This document shows positions 1-10,265 of a DNA stretch of 64,000 nucleotides, one piece after another. Below the pieces are notes generated by a model. The model made no database searches and was not told where the DNA came from. It saw only the letters and a program-made list of their open reading frames with translations. The first letter of the stretch is position 1, and the number at the start of each line of letters is the position of its first letter. This DNA comes from Linum tenue (lineage: Eukaryota; Streptophyta; Magnoliopsida; Malpighiales; Linaceae). The DNA lies in contig CAMGYJ010000010.1 of NCBI GenBank assembly GCA_946122785.1, positions 27,259,608-27,323,607 on the forward strand. Direction: 5' to 3'. Both the position numbers and the translations under genes were made by a program.

Positions 1-1035
1 TTAGAACCTATAACAATTGGTTCCTCCATCGTGGGTGACAGCACGATCAAATTGCAAAAGCCTGCCTAATAGTGGATGAGCCGCCTGCATTGGTGCTACG
101 TCGAACAGAAGCTCATTGCGATACCCTCCGATGACAAAGCCCTCCTTAGCTTGCCTGGTCACTCGAATGACGCCGTAGTCGTTGAGCCAATGAAGATTAT
201 ATGGCTCGGGGTGTTTGATTGTGTCCAGGCCAAGCTTCTGCACCACTTCTTGACTAACGACATTGGGGCAGCTGCCTCTGTCGACGATGATAGACAAGAT
301 TTCTCTTGCTACCTCACATCGAGAATGGAACAAATTGCTCCTCTTGCTACCTCACATTAATCCACGCAATTCCTCCTAGGATGTCACCGAGGCCTGCCCA
401 TTTTGTCGGCGACGAATCTAGAGTTTCTCCCGCCATTGAGCAATGTACTCTGTGAATTCATAGGTAGCTAATGCTACCTTCTGCTGGTCCGTGTAGCGCC
501 CACATTGAAAGAAAAAAAGATTTTTTCATTCCCAATCCAAGTACGCTGACGCATTCAAAGTGCCCTGAAACGCCGGCAAAGATAGCTTAATCCCAAGTGG
601 GATTGCTGGTTCATCGTCGCGATTCTCTCGGAAATCTCGCGCATAACGATCACGGTTGGGCTCAGCTACAACCAAACGCCGCTAAAGCTCCACAATCCTA
701 TCCAATAATGCCAGATTTCCGTTGTGAATTTCATCTTCGTTAACTTCCTCTTCCCGAGCCCTGTTTTCCGGGCGAACGATCATATCGATCCTTTGGTTAA
801 TTTCCTACCATAATTGGTTCGGGCTGGTTACAAATCGCCGCATCAATTCGTCGATGTCAACTTGTTGTCCGGCCATTGGTAAGGCCTCGACCTCAATCTC
901 CTCTTCTTCCTCTAGTTTCTGGCGTACAACTTCAGGGTCGTCTGAAACTGAACCCTTCCATCGCGTCCAGCGTGTTATTCCAGCAACGTGCGTCTCCGTC
1001 CTGTCCACTGTTTGTGAACCGGGCTCTGATTACCA
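1..1035 (-). pseudogene. Ty3/gypsy retrotransposon gag-protease remnant, cut by window start
   Basis: Read on the minus strand, positions 333-1 encode a retropepsin-like segment with the family pattern IVDRGSCPNVVS (normally D-G/T-G-S at the active site), KHPEPYNLHWLND and HPLLGRLLQFDRAVTHDG. Upstream, around 620-400, a gag-like stretch can be read (PAFQGTLNASAYLDWE, then EYIAQWREKL), interrupted by a TGA after DWE. A further acidic stretch lies at 1008-805. The order gag then protease, plus a primer-binding-like motif at 1021-1035, fits the 5' part of a Ty3/gypsy element pointing left out of the window. The usual D-T/S-G reads as D-R-G, so the protease is probably dead. Reverse transcriptase would lie outside the window. 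The family call is confident; clade is not assigned. Confidence 0.75.
1021..1035 (-). other. Degenerate tRNA-iMet primer-binding site
   Basis: On the minus strand the sequence reads TGGTAATCAGAGCCC, one base longer than the common plant retroelement primer-binding site TGGTATCAGAGC. It lies just upstream of the gag-like frame and two bases from a terminus ending TTATCA (plus position 1038), as expected at an LTR/internal junction. Confidence 0.5.
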
Positions 1036-1037
1036 TT

Positions 1038-2389
1038 TGATAAGACCCAGGTAGGGTTGTGAATCAGAAGTCCGCAGCCACTCGATCAATTCTAGGAATT
1101 GGCCTTCCTAGAACAAGAACACAAAAAAAAGGGTTTGGCTTCATGTGTTCGACGGTAAGTTTCGTGCAACTTTCACAAGGGAAAGAGGGTCAAAAACTGT
1201 AGGTAGATGCTTGGACACGATCAGGGTGATAAACTGATCGATACAAGCTCACAATTGCATAGAATCCTCCAAGCAATACGATTCAGTTCCTCAAGCCAAC
1301 TAGCTAGATGAATCAAAGCTCAACTTTGTATTCGATGATAAAAAAAACTGGCCTATTACATAGCAATCATGAGTTTAAATAAGCTAGCTTACTTACAAGG
1401 CAAGTAACTATCGTCCTAAACAAGACACAACTCTAAAAGGAAACAAATCCTACTTTAAAAGGGTAATTAAATCAAACTGGTAACTAATCCTAATCCGAAT
1501 AGGATTCGGATTCCACTGGCAGCATTAGTTGACTCGGTATGATCTTTGAGGCTTCTCGTTTGAGCACTTCCAGGGATTTAACTCTTCATCTGATTCCACG
1601 TCGTTGTATAAGAATTTTTGTACTTTCATGGATGCCAACCCTCGAGTCTCGACTCTCCTTCCATCGTTCCAACCGAATCTCTAAAGATGCTTCCTCGAAC
1701 TCGCTCCAACACTTGAATATTTTGGCAGTTTTTCCCGTGTTGAGCTAGCAACTTGGTTGACCTAGAAATCACTATTATGGGCTCCCTCTTGAACTCCAAA
1801 GCACATCAATGGCAACATAAACTCCTCCTGTTCAAAACAAGAGCTTGAACTCGAATTTTCATTAAGCCAATAAAAAGTTCCCGACGTGCGAACATGGTAC
1901 CTTGAAGCTGGAAAATGACTTAACTAAATTTTAGGGACAGAACCCATGCTTGAGATCACTTCTTGCCTAAACCATTTGAACTTGTTAAATGACCCAATTG
2001 AGATCAAATCATTCGGTGAGAGCTCCAAACTAAAAGCTATGTCTATGGCTACATGAGCGAGAAAAGATAAAGGATAAACTTGACATGTGTGTCAGAGTGT
2101 TGGTTTTGGGAACCTCTGTCTCTGTTGACTCCTCCTATTTATAGCAATGAGGAAGTAATCGCCGTAGAAATCTGCCTCTTGGATACCTCCCAAAAAGAAA
2201 CCGCTCCCTGCTTCTTCAGACGTGGTTAACATGTCCCTTGAAGTGGTATGAGTGATAGTTCATCTCTCAACTGCCTAGGTACCCCTCTTGAAAATCGTCG
2301 CTCTCTTGGAAACCATCGTTAAATCTTAGAGTACAACTTGTCTCACTTGGTCTTGTTCTAGATCTTGTGCCACGCTAGTCATTTGACGA
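1038..2389. other. Gene-free stretch, possibly the LTR of the remnant element
   Basis: No coding frame is supported. If 1021-1035 is the primer-binding site of a minus-strand element, its 5' LTR should begin at about 1038 and run rightwards. I found no second LTR copy to define the outer end, so this stays an inference. Confidence 0.3.
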
Positions 2390-3290
2390 GCATGTGGTGT
2401 CTCGCAAAGGGTTCGTGGTACTGTTGCCTCATGGCCATGGACTTCTTACTCATGTACATGGACCTTTTGGGACTTAGTCACTAGTGATATAATGCTCCAC
2501 CACCACGCCCTTCTCATTCGTGTCCATGGCCACTCTCTTGAGGTGGCATGGACCTCTCAATCATGCACATGGCCCCTCTCATGCGGCGGCATGGCCTCCA
2601 ACCCTTAGTATTTTCAATCGTGTCTAATGCTTCTTGCTTTATGTCCATGGCCATCACATGACATGGCCATGGACCTCTTAATCATGCACATGACCCTTCT
2701 CGTAAAGCGGCATGGCCTTCTCAGACTTATAATATTTTTCAGTCATGCCTAAGCCCATTGTCTCGCGTCTGTGCCCCTTCTCGCGAAGCGGCATGGACCT
2801 CCCAGACTTAGAATATTTTGGGTCATTCGATCTTGGTCACGGCATGGCTTCTTCATTCGCGACCATCGACTTGTCAGTCATGTTCGTGACCCTTCCCGTG
2901 ACACGACATGGTCTTCTCATACTTAGTAAATTTCAATAGTGCCTTATTGGTCTCGTGCCCATGCCCCTTCTCGTGAATCGGCATGGACCTCTCATACTTA
3001 GTCATTTGTCAGCCATGCCGTCATCTCTCTCGTTAAGATGACATGTACTTCTACATTGAGATGGATATGACCCTCTTCGTGAAGTGGCACATGCTTCTCG
3101 ATTTCTAGATGGACATGGCCCTGCTCGTTGAAGCGGCACAAGCCTCAAGATTCTAGACGGGCATGGCCCTCCTCGTTGAAGCAGCATGTCCCTCTCCAGA
3201 CTTATAATATTTTTGTGCAATCTCATGGCAAGACATGTCCTCTCACAAGAGGCACATGTCCGTCGTTGGATCATGCCCATGCTCATTAAT
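2390..3290. repeat. Degenerate CATGGACC / GGCATGG repeat field
   Basis: Short phrases such as CATGGACCTCTCA, GCATGGCCTTCTCA and TCGTGAAGCGGCATGG recur about every 60-120 bases with many substitutions, mixed with TTAGTATTTT or TTATAATATT phrases. This is a decayed tandem array with no coding support. Small minus-strand frames inside it are by-products of the repetition. Confidence 0.6.
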
Positions 3291-3299
3291 GACTTAGTG

Positions 3300-4073
3300 G
3301 TTTGGGTTTAAAATCAATATCCATAAGACCCAACTTAAACAACATTAATTTTAATAATTAATGTGGTCTTATAAACTCACTGACTATCGTGTAACTCACC
3401 AATGCGGTACAAGAAAAATTTATGGTGTAAACAGTAAGTAATAAAAAAATTAAATGGTACAACATTAATCGTTAAATTTTTTACTCATTTATTTTTTAAC
3501 CAAATAGTTATAGAATTTTGATATGATATTAGAATATTCGATAATCGAGAGGTCTTATGTTTGAATCTTGATGATCTCTATTTGTTAAGTACGTGGTACT
3601 CAGATCTATGCAAATTTCAAGCCGGCATATATGAGTTGGCTTTCGTTTGAGGGAGCATGTTAGTAAATGGTATAAGATTCACAATTGAACCTCTCTCAAT
3701 AACTCGAGTTATTGTGACAAAAGAATTCTTGACACTAGTTAGAACCTTTTTATAAGAACTAGACCGGATCAACGGTCGAACCAGTAGAAATATTGTCAAC
3801 CAGCTACAATGGTGGTTCAATTTATTTGACTGGATGGATGGTCAAGGATGAACAGAACGATCACATACACTATTGGGAGTTAAGTCTTAACTATGTTGTT
3901 ATGGATTGAAATATGACTCATAATCAATGGATAACTATATATACATAGCGAACAAGAGCTTGATCCAGTAATAGAGCTACCGGTCTTGAACTTAGAAATC
4001 GCACATTCAAATTTTTAAGTAGCACATAATTAATTTAAAACTAAACATATATTATTCTTATAAAAAGAAAAGG
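3300..4073. other. AT-rich stretch with no recognised gene
   Basis: Only short chance frames are present. The text around 3535-3830 has the flavour of dispersed plant repeat DNA, but I cannot assign a family. Confidence 0.4.
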
Positions 4074-4506
4074 GTTAATACCTTAATTTGGCCAGAACTA
4101 TAGACAAACATTCTACTTTGGCTCGTGGTATCAGAAATTGTTATTTTGACCTAAACTATGTAGCATACTTCCTTATTTGGCCCGAAGGCGGGTTTGACCG
4201 TCAAATTAGATGGTCAGCCAAGTTGACCGTTAGTCAAGGTCCACCTCACTTGCCACGTCAGCTATCAGAGAATAAAAAAAAAATTTGATTTTGTTTACTT
4301 TTATTACTTTCTAATAATAAAAATAATAAAACTAAAAAAATTAATTAAAAGAGGTACCAAATTATCCCAGCCTCTCTTTTAATGATTTTTTTTGGGTGTC
4401 TTTAATTAAATTTTTTGGTATAATATTTTTATTATTAGAAACGAAAAAATCCGAAATTAAAAAAAAATATTCCCTGATAGCTGACGTGGTAAGTGAGGTG
4501 GAGCTA
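4074..4506. mobile_element. Mutator-type long inverted-repeat element, right arm truncated
   Basis: The left arm starts GGGTTAATACCTTAATTTGG and contains GACCGTTAGTCAAGGTCC, CACCTCACTTGCCACGTC and AGCTATCAG near 4222-4267. The reverse complement of that last block recurs at about 4471-4503 (CTGATAGCTGACGTGG, then AAGTGAGGTGGAGC). The AT-rich interior holds no gene. The outer part of the right arm is missing, so target duplications cannot be read. The vocabulary (GTTGACCGTTA, CACGT) resembles the arms at 14165, 22925 and 48501. Confidence 0.55.
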
Positions 4507-5152
4507 CGTACCGCTTCCGGAGAACGCTCAACCAGATGACACAGTTACCTTGTACTTACATTATGAAAATAATGGACAATAGAAGACCAACAATATAATT
4601 TTTTTGGGTAGTAATACAACATCCTATCACCTGTGGGCAACCAAATACCTACGCAGTTTGTAGACCAAGACAAAAGAAACACCCTCTTTGAACTCTTCTG
4701 TAATAAAAATGAACAAAAGCGATGATACAAGATTCATGGACGTTGAAGATGACACAATTGTATAACATAACATATATACTCTACTTTTTGTGCATCTTCA
4801 TAACAACAATATCAACAAAGTTGATCTATCACAAGATAACTATTGAATATATAGAAACAAGAAAACTTAGAATTTGAAGGAAAGATGAAAGTCTCTATAG
4901 AGTACGTCAAATATAAGAAATAAATATGCAAAACATTTTTCAAATCTACGGGAGAACAATCACTCGAGAAACATGTCATCTATGCTTGCAACCTTTATAC
5001 TAATTTTAAATATCTTGCTAGCGAGCATATATGTATTATTATTGGACTCTAATTATATATGATGATATCACTTAGTAATGGTTCATCGAGTGGACCAATT
5101 AATGAAAGCGGTGAACCGCTTGGGGAAGGTGGTGGACCATTTTTTTGTATAG

Positions 5153-5345
5153 TGGTCGACCTTTTAGTGGGAGAGGTCAATCGTTTGTTGAACATAGCAA
5201 AATGGAAAATAGTACGTCTTGTCGACCATTCCAACAATGAGGTCGACCATTGTGTACAAATAGGTCGACCATATCAGTAAAGAGGTCGACCGTTTTGTCC
5301 AAATAGGTCGACAATATCAGTGAAAAGGTCGACCGTTTTGTCCAG
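5153..5345. repeat. GGTCGACC palindrome array, about 43-bp period
   Basis: The palindrome GGTCGACC, or a one-base variant, occurs at 5153, 5241, 5263, 5283, 5305 and 5327. From 5241 the spacing alternates between about 20 and 22 bases, because two half-units (CGTTTTGTCCAAATA and ATATCAGTGAAA) alternate, giving roughly 2.5 copies of a 43-bp unit. The ORF covering it is short and unsupported. Confidence 0.7.
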
Positions 5346-5372
5346 GTCAAGTCACCGTAGAAAAATCTTAAA

Positions 5373-6865
5373 AGATATCAATTGTACAAACTACCATCTA
5401 TTCTTATTTGGGTCCATCAAAGAATCCTAATTATTCAACTATTTTGGAAAAAAAAATTTCGATATACACTTTAGGGTTTTCCAACAATCAGACTAAGTCA
5501 TCTATGAAAGTCCTTGTAGCAATTAAAACCAAGATTAGAGCAAGGGATCTTAATTCTAAAAAACACTATTCACTCATTTCACTATGAATTGTCATTGCAC
5601 ATGGACACCGGGCTGGGCTGCACACAGGCTAGCATGACACAGCAAGATTAGATCACGTCACAAGCATGGACACAAAATATATGGGCCAGCCCGGCATAAG
5701 CACGGATAATTTATGGGTTGTGTCGGGCCTAAACTGCATGAGCATGAGTACGGGCACGACACAGTATATAAGTGGGTCATGCCTGCCCTAATGTTTTTGA
5801 GACTTTATTAAGTATAAGAACAAAAATTGCATGAAAATAATAATTATTTGATAGAAAATAAATATAGAAAGATGAGTTCAAATATTATAAAATACAAGTA
5901 AAAAAATAATTATATGTTGTTTTTAGAAGTGTCATAAATAAAAATGGACAAAAAATTAAACAAAGCCAAATCACACCCGCTATACTTTCAATTTTCTTTT
6001 CCCCTTTATTTGTTACTTTTCTCAAACATTCTCGGTGAATACTATCTTTCACCGCCTAATTTTCTCCTTCCTTTTCATTGTCTCTTTTATTTTCTTCCTT
6101 TACATTAAACACGAATACAAGCACGGCACGAGCACGAATAGGCACGACACGATTCGAACCGTGCTCGGGCCTGGGCTGGGCCTAGCAAAGTTAACAAATG
6201 GGCTTGCACGACACGACACAAAAACTGATGGGCCGGGCCAAGCACGACACGACATGAAATAAATGGGTTTGAAACGTGCCCGTGTCATGCCGGCCCAAGC
6301 ACGGCTCAACGCCCATGTACAATTGTCACACCTTATATCAAATTTCTTTTGATGTCTTTGCCACTGGTCCACCATCAAAAGCGTCATTGTCTCAACTATT
6401 AACAATATAACTATCATCATCATCGACTCTACTATCTCCACTGTCAAATGTCTCTTTCTTCTTCCCAAACCACGTTGTGACTCCAATCCCTCCACCATCA
6501 AAAGGCTCTTTGCCATTCAATTCATTTCATTGCTAGCAAATTTGAAGGCCAAACATATGCAAACATGAAACGTCATTATCACACAAAATAAATTTACCTC
6601 ATCAAAGTCATTCACATTAATTGTTGGAGATATGTTCTTTTCCATCTTCGATTATCATTCAAGCTATGAATTCACTTATGAGATTTGTCCTCTTCTGTAG
6701 GATAAGGAAAGGAGGATGTCCTCTTCTGTCACTATTTTGGAATAGTAACTCAACATCACGCAACTAAAAAAAAATCCTTCGCACTCCAAATTACAAGTCA
6801 GATTCAACATTTTTCTGCACAACATGAAGTTAGATTGAGATTCATCATTCAATTGAAAAGTATAT
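5373..6865. repeat. Segmental duplication, copy A
   Basis: Outside the inserted element at 5595-6320, this stretch matches 7461-7485 plus 13370-14163 almost phrase for phrase, for example CAAAGAATCCTAATTATTCA, ATCTTAATTCTAAAAAA, GTCTTTGCCA-TGGTCCACCATC and ATTCACTTATGAGATT. Copies differ at many positions, so the duplication is old. No gene is recognised in either copy. Confidence 0.8.
5595..6320. mobile_element. hAT-like non-autonomous element, 726 bp, 8-bp target duplication
   Basis: The sequence AATTGTCA occurs on both sides (5587-5594 and 6321-6328). The empty site is visible in the paralogous copy B, which reads GTTGTCACAC at 13561. Ends are weak inverted repeats (GCACATGGAC against GTACATGGGC). 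Both subterminal regions are packed with GGGCCGGGC, GCACGACACG and similar phrases in opposite orientation, as in many plant hAT derivatives. No transposase frame is present. Confidence 0.75.
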
Positions 6866-7460
6866 TTAGATATGTCCAAAACCACACACCCTTGCAACAT
6901 TACTTTCCATGAACTTTATAATTGTAACACGCTTTTTTTACTCCATTGCATAAACCTGTGTAAGCAATTCTTCTTCTTTGAAAATGGATGCAACACAGGC
7001 TAAGCTTCATTCATAGTAAATCAGAATTCAAAAACTGCTTGAACATCATACAAAATCCAGTATATTATAGCAGGATTCATTGGTGGAATAAAATGAAGTG
7101 CAAGGTTCACATAGTAGTTCCAATTGATAATAAAATAAGCACACTTATTTGTCTCTCTATAAACATGGAAAACTGTCACCTCCCAATCTCGCCCCCGAAC
7201 AAAGATAGGAATCAGTCAATAACAACAATGCGAAGGTGATTAGTAGTATCCGTGGGAGCAAATAAACTTAGTTGCTATGTCGTATCATTTTGGGTCCTTT
7301 AATAATGATAATGATTACTAATATTAGATTTGGAACAAGCCCATTGGAATATGATAATGATAATTATTAAAGTTTTGAAATTTTATTTTTTCTTTTTTGT
7401 GATGATGCCAATTTCTCTCAAATTCATTATTTTCATGTTTACTTGAATAATATATATAAA
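6866..7460. other. Gene-free stretch
   Basis: AT-rich sequence without a supportable coding frame or recognised repeat. Confidence 0.4.
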
Positions 7461-7485
7461 AGATATCAATTTTACAAAGTACTAT

Positions 7486-8905
7486 TGATAGAACGTTGTT
7501 TACACATGTTATTACCCTCGTTCTTACACCGTTTGAGGTGTTGATTCTCGTGTTTTAGGCCGATTTCACGCTAGGTTGTGCTTGTTTGTGATATTTCAGG
7601 TCCTAGTACGTGAATGGAGGCTTGGGAGCGAGTCTGGGGTCGATTGGACGAAGATCGGACGAATGGCGAGATTTCAAGGAAGCTGCACGGGCAGACCATG
7701 GCATCGCACGGCCGTGCGAAGTACAATCCAGGCCGTGCGGAATTCTGCGAGAGCATGCACGGGCAGGCCAGACTTCTCACACGGCCGTGCCATTGAGCGC
7801 CCTGGCCGTGTGATTTCTGTCGAGGCCGAGCACGGGCAGGCTGGATTCCTCACACGGCCGTGCAACCCTGGCCGTGTGACAAGCCTGAGGATCGAACTTA
7901 ATGAAACGTTGTGTTTTGAGCCGCACGGCCAAGTGGGTGAGTCGCGCGGCCGTGCACCCTGGCCGTGCGAGTCGGGAAATCCTTGTTTTAGAGCCTATTC
8001 CGAGCCAAAAGGAGAAGAATCGAGTTTTCAGAGCAAAAACAGAGCCCTAGAGAGAGAAAGTGCGAAGAACACATCCTAGAAGCTATCTCGGAGCTGGGTT
8101 TCGTCGAATCGAGCTTGGAGATCGTCATAGGAGTGGAAATCATCATCCCGGAGCAGATTTTGCTCATCGTTATGAGTATGACTACTCCGATTACTGTTTT
8201 CTCTTCTCTCTCTATGGAGTAGAACCCTTCTCTCACTTGGGTATGAAGAACCCTAGTTCCTGGTGTTAGGGATTTGATTGTAATGACTTGGGATGATATT
8301 ACTGTTTGATTTTAATCGAATGATGCATGTTTATTGAATTGATTGGAGTCTGATCAGCTTTTCTCAATTTCTGCTGCAACCTGAGATAGATAGAATCTGA
8401 TTAGGTTGTTAGAGCCTCTTCATTCGATAGTAGGAGATTGGCTATACGAGAGTTAGCCAGTTTACTGCTTTGTACTGGGATTCAATTCCAGTCGTGGAGT
8501 TCTGTGTTCATAGCCTCAGCTTTCCATCCCGGTGAAGACTAGCCGCCTGCCGGGTAGTTAGACTGAGAGGGCTTGGTCAGCTTAAGAGATTCCAAGCTAC
8601 TGTCGGATCTTCCGCAGTCTAATCAACAGTAAATCAACCCAGGGAATTACAATTGAACCTAACTAAGGGGCTAGGGGGACTCAATCCCGAGTGACTCTTT
8701 CCTGACTTTGAAAACCGAACAATTTACTGCTTTCTTACTGCTTTAGCTTTAACAACAATCACTCGAATTAGTTTGCTAGATAATAGAGAATCACGGAGTA
8801 AGCAGTAGATCTAGACCCCGGGTTGATAATATAACTTGCCTGTAACTGCATTCCCGGACTGCGATTACACTTGGTCGCAGTTTGGTGTTGTGTTTTGGCG
8901 TGTCA
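7486..8905 (+). repeat. 5' LTR (1420 bp) of the non-autonomous gypsy element
   Basis: It starts TGATAGAACG and ends GGCGTGTCA. Between 7680 and 7970 it carries a cluster of GC-rich palindromes built on CACGGCCGTG (for example CGCACGGCCGTGCG at 7705-7718) alternating with GCACGGGCAGGC. Several overlapping frames through this block are by-products of the palindromes and not genes. Confidence 0.9.
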
Positions 8906-8908
8906 AGT

Positions 8909-8930
8909 TTTTGGCGCCGTTGCCGGGGAC
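8909..8930 (+). other. Primer-binding region (Athila/Tat-type signature)
   Basis: TTTTGGCGCCGTTGCCGGGG lies a few bases after the 5' LTR end. It is the conserved post-LTR motif of Athila/Tat-group elements; the priming tRNA is not inferred here. Confidence 0.7.
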
Positions 8931-9041
8931 CCTCTAGGTTATTGGGGAAACGTGAGAATTTGTTACTCTAGCTTTTTTCTTTTCTTTTCCACCCTTGCTT
9001 TTCACTTGGGTGTTATGTTTTTGTTGGTGCAGCTCTGAAAC

Positions 9042-9602
9042 ATGGATCCTTATGGCTTCTCCAGCCATTGGGGGTATCAACCACCATCCGTGTGGTATTA
9101 CCCCGAGACTTCCTGGAGCAATCAAGGAGGAGAAGACTATGGATTCGGATGTCAGTACCAACCCCCCTACTATGGAGAACAACCAAACCCTTGGAAACCT
9201 GAAGAACAATATCCCTTTCAAGAAGAGTTCCTGCCACAACCAGAGGGGCCATCCGAGTTGGAGTTAGGCACAGAGGCCTTCGCGGGCCACTCTGCAGAGC
9301 CATGCTACACTTCACTGGAAGATCCGAACAAACAATTAAGGCTTCTCGTGGAGCAGTTTGCTCGAGACACTGAGAGAGCATGCTCCAAGATGGATCTTCA
9401 AATCCAAGCCCTTGCCTCGTCCGATCCCTCATTTCTCCATGACATGGAGCAGACTGTTCAGTGCTCAGCGAAGCAAACAGAGTGGGTGAAGCAAGTTTGC
9501 TCGCATCCTGCTCGAGATCACCTTTCTGCTACTACGCTAGAAGAGGTGGAGAATGACAAGGGCAACGGGGGCGTTGAGGAGCATACAGAAGTTATCACAT
9601 AG
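9042..9602 (+). CDS. First internal ORF of the retrotransposon (186 aa, function unknown)
   Basis: The frame opens MDPYGFSSHWGYQPPS with a Tyr/Pro/Trp-rich N-terminus. It continues with an acidic middle and a helix-prone region around residues 95-140 (PNKQLRLLVEQFARDTERAC). No CCHC knuckle or capsid signature is visible. It sits where gag would start, 137 bases after the 5' LTR. Many plant non-autonomous gypsy elements keep a short gag-like or element-specific ORF here, so a particle-associated role is only inference. It ends at a TAG just upstream of the second ORF. Confidence 0.5.
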   Translation: MDPYGFSSHWGYQPPSVWYYPETSWSNQGGEDYGFGCQYQPPYYGEQPNPWKPEEQYPFQEEFLPQPEGPSELELGTEAFAGHSAEPCYTSLEDPNKQLRLLVEQFARDTERACSKMDLQIQALASSDPSFLHDMEQTVQCSAKQTEWVKQVCSHPARDHLSATTLEEVENDKGNGGVEEHTEVIT

Positions 9603-9674
9603 AACTTCCATGATAATCATGATCAGGAAAGTCCTCTGGTTTCATATCACACTGTTCCTCATTTATGCTCTAAC

Positions 9675-10265
9675 ATGCTGGGCCTGTGCAAGGAGATGCA
9701 AGCTGGTCCCATTGAAGAAATTGATTGGCGACTTGCTCTCCAATCTGTTCTAGAAGAAGAAGAAGAGCGAGCAAGGATGAGGAAGGAAGTTGTGGAGGAT
9801 GAGGAAGAAAGTAAAGAAGAGGTAGTTCTTGATCTTTTCCAAGGGGAGAGACCACATTTTGAAGAAGGAAGGGGGGTTGTGGAAGCAATTGGCGTCCAGG
9901 CTGAGGATGAAGTTGAGGTGGAAGAGTCTTGCACCGGGCCTATGTTACATTTGATATCTCCACCAAACTTCGAGGAGCTGCTTGGCAAGGACCCATTTGC
10001 AGTGTCTCTTTGCCAGACTAAGACCACATCAACATCAATCCCTCTTGGTGGATGCGATGGTGGTCAATCGAATATATCTTATCTGGTTTGGGGCAATGAG
10101 ACAAGAGCAGACGCGAAGGAGAGGTCTCGAGAGTGGAGACTTCATCTTCCTCAAGGCCACGAGCCATCCTCATCACCTATCACATCACATGCTCGTGACT
10201 TGAGACTCCACCTCGTTAATGAGAACCTCAACTTCAAGGAGGTTTTGGGGTGGACCGAAACTTAG
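9675..10265 (+). CDS. Second internal ORF of the retrotransposon (196 aa, acidic, unknown)
   Basis: The frame starts MLGLCKEMQAGPIEEIDWRL and is very acidic in residues 25-85 (runs of E and D, including RARMRKEVVEDEEE). It shows no retroviral enzyme motif. It lies 70 bases after the first ORF, and reading could once have been continuous through the stop and a frame change. Its downstream neighbour is the GGGAGGCAACCC motif block typical of the 3' non-coding part of Athila/Tat-like elements. It could be an element-specific protein or a diverged gag C-terminus. Confidence 0.4.
   Translation: MLGLCKEMQAGPIEEIDWRLALQSVLEEEEERARMRKEVVEDEEESKEEVVLDLFQGERPHFEEGRGVVEAIGVQAEDEVEVEESCTGPMLHLISPPNFEELLGKDPFAVSLCQTKTTSTSIPLGGCDGGQSNISYLVWGNETRADAKERSREWRLHLPQGHEPSSSPITSHARDLRLHLVNENLNFKEVLGWTET

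Noticed and set aside
7576..8079. Long overlapping frames inside the gypsy LTRs (also at 12035-12478)
   Set aside because: They arise from the CACGGCCGTG/GGGCAGGC palindrome block, are open in several frames and both strands at once, and lie wholly within LTR DNA.
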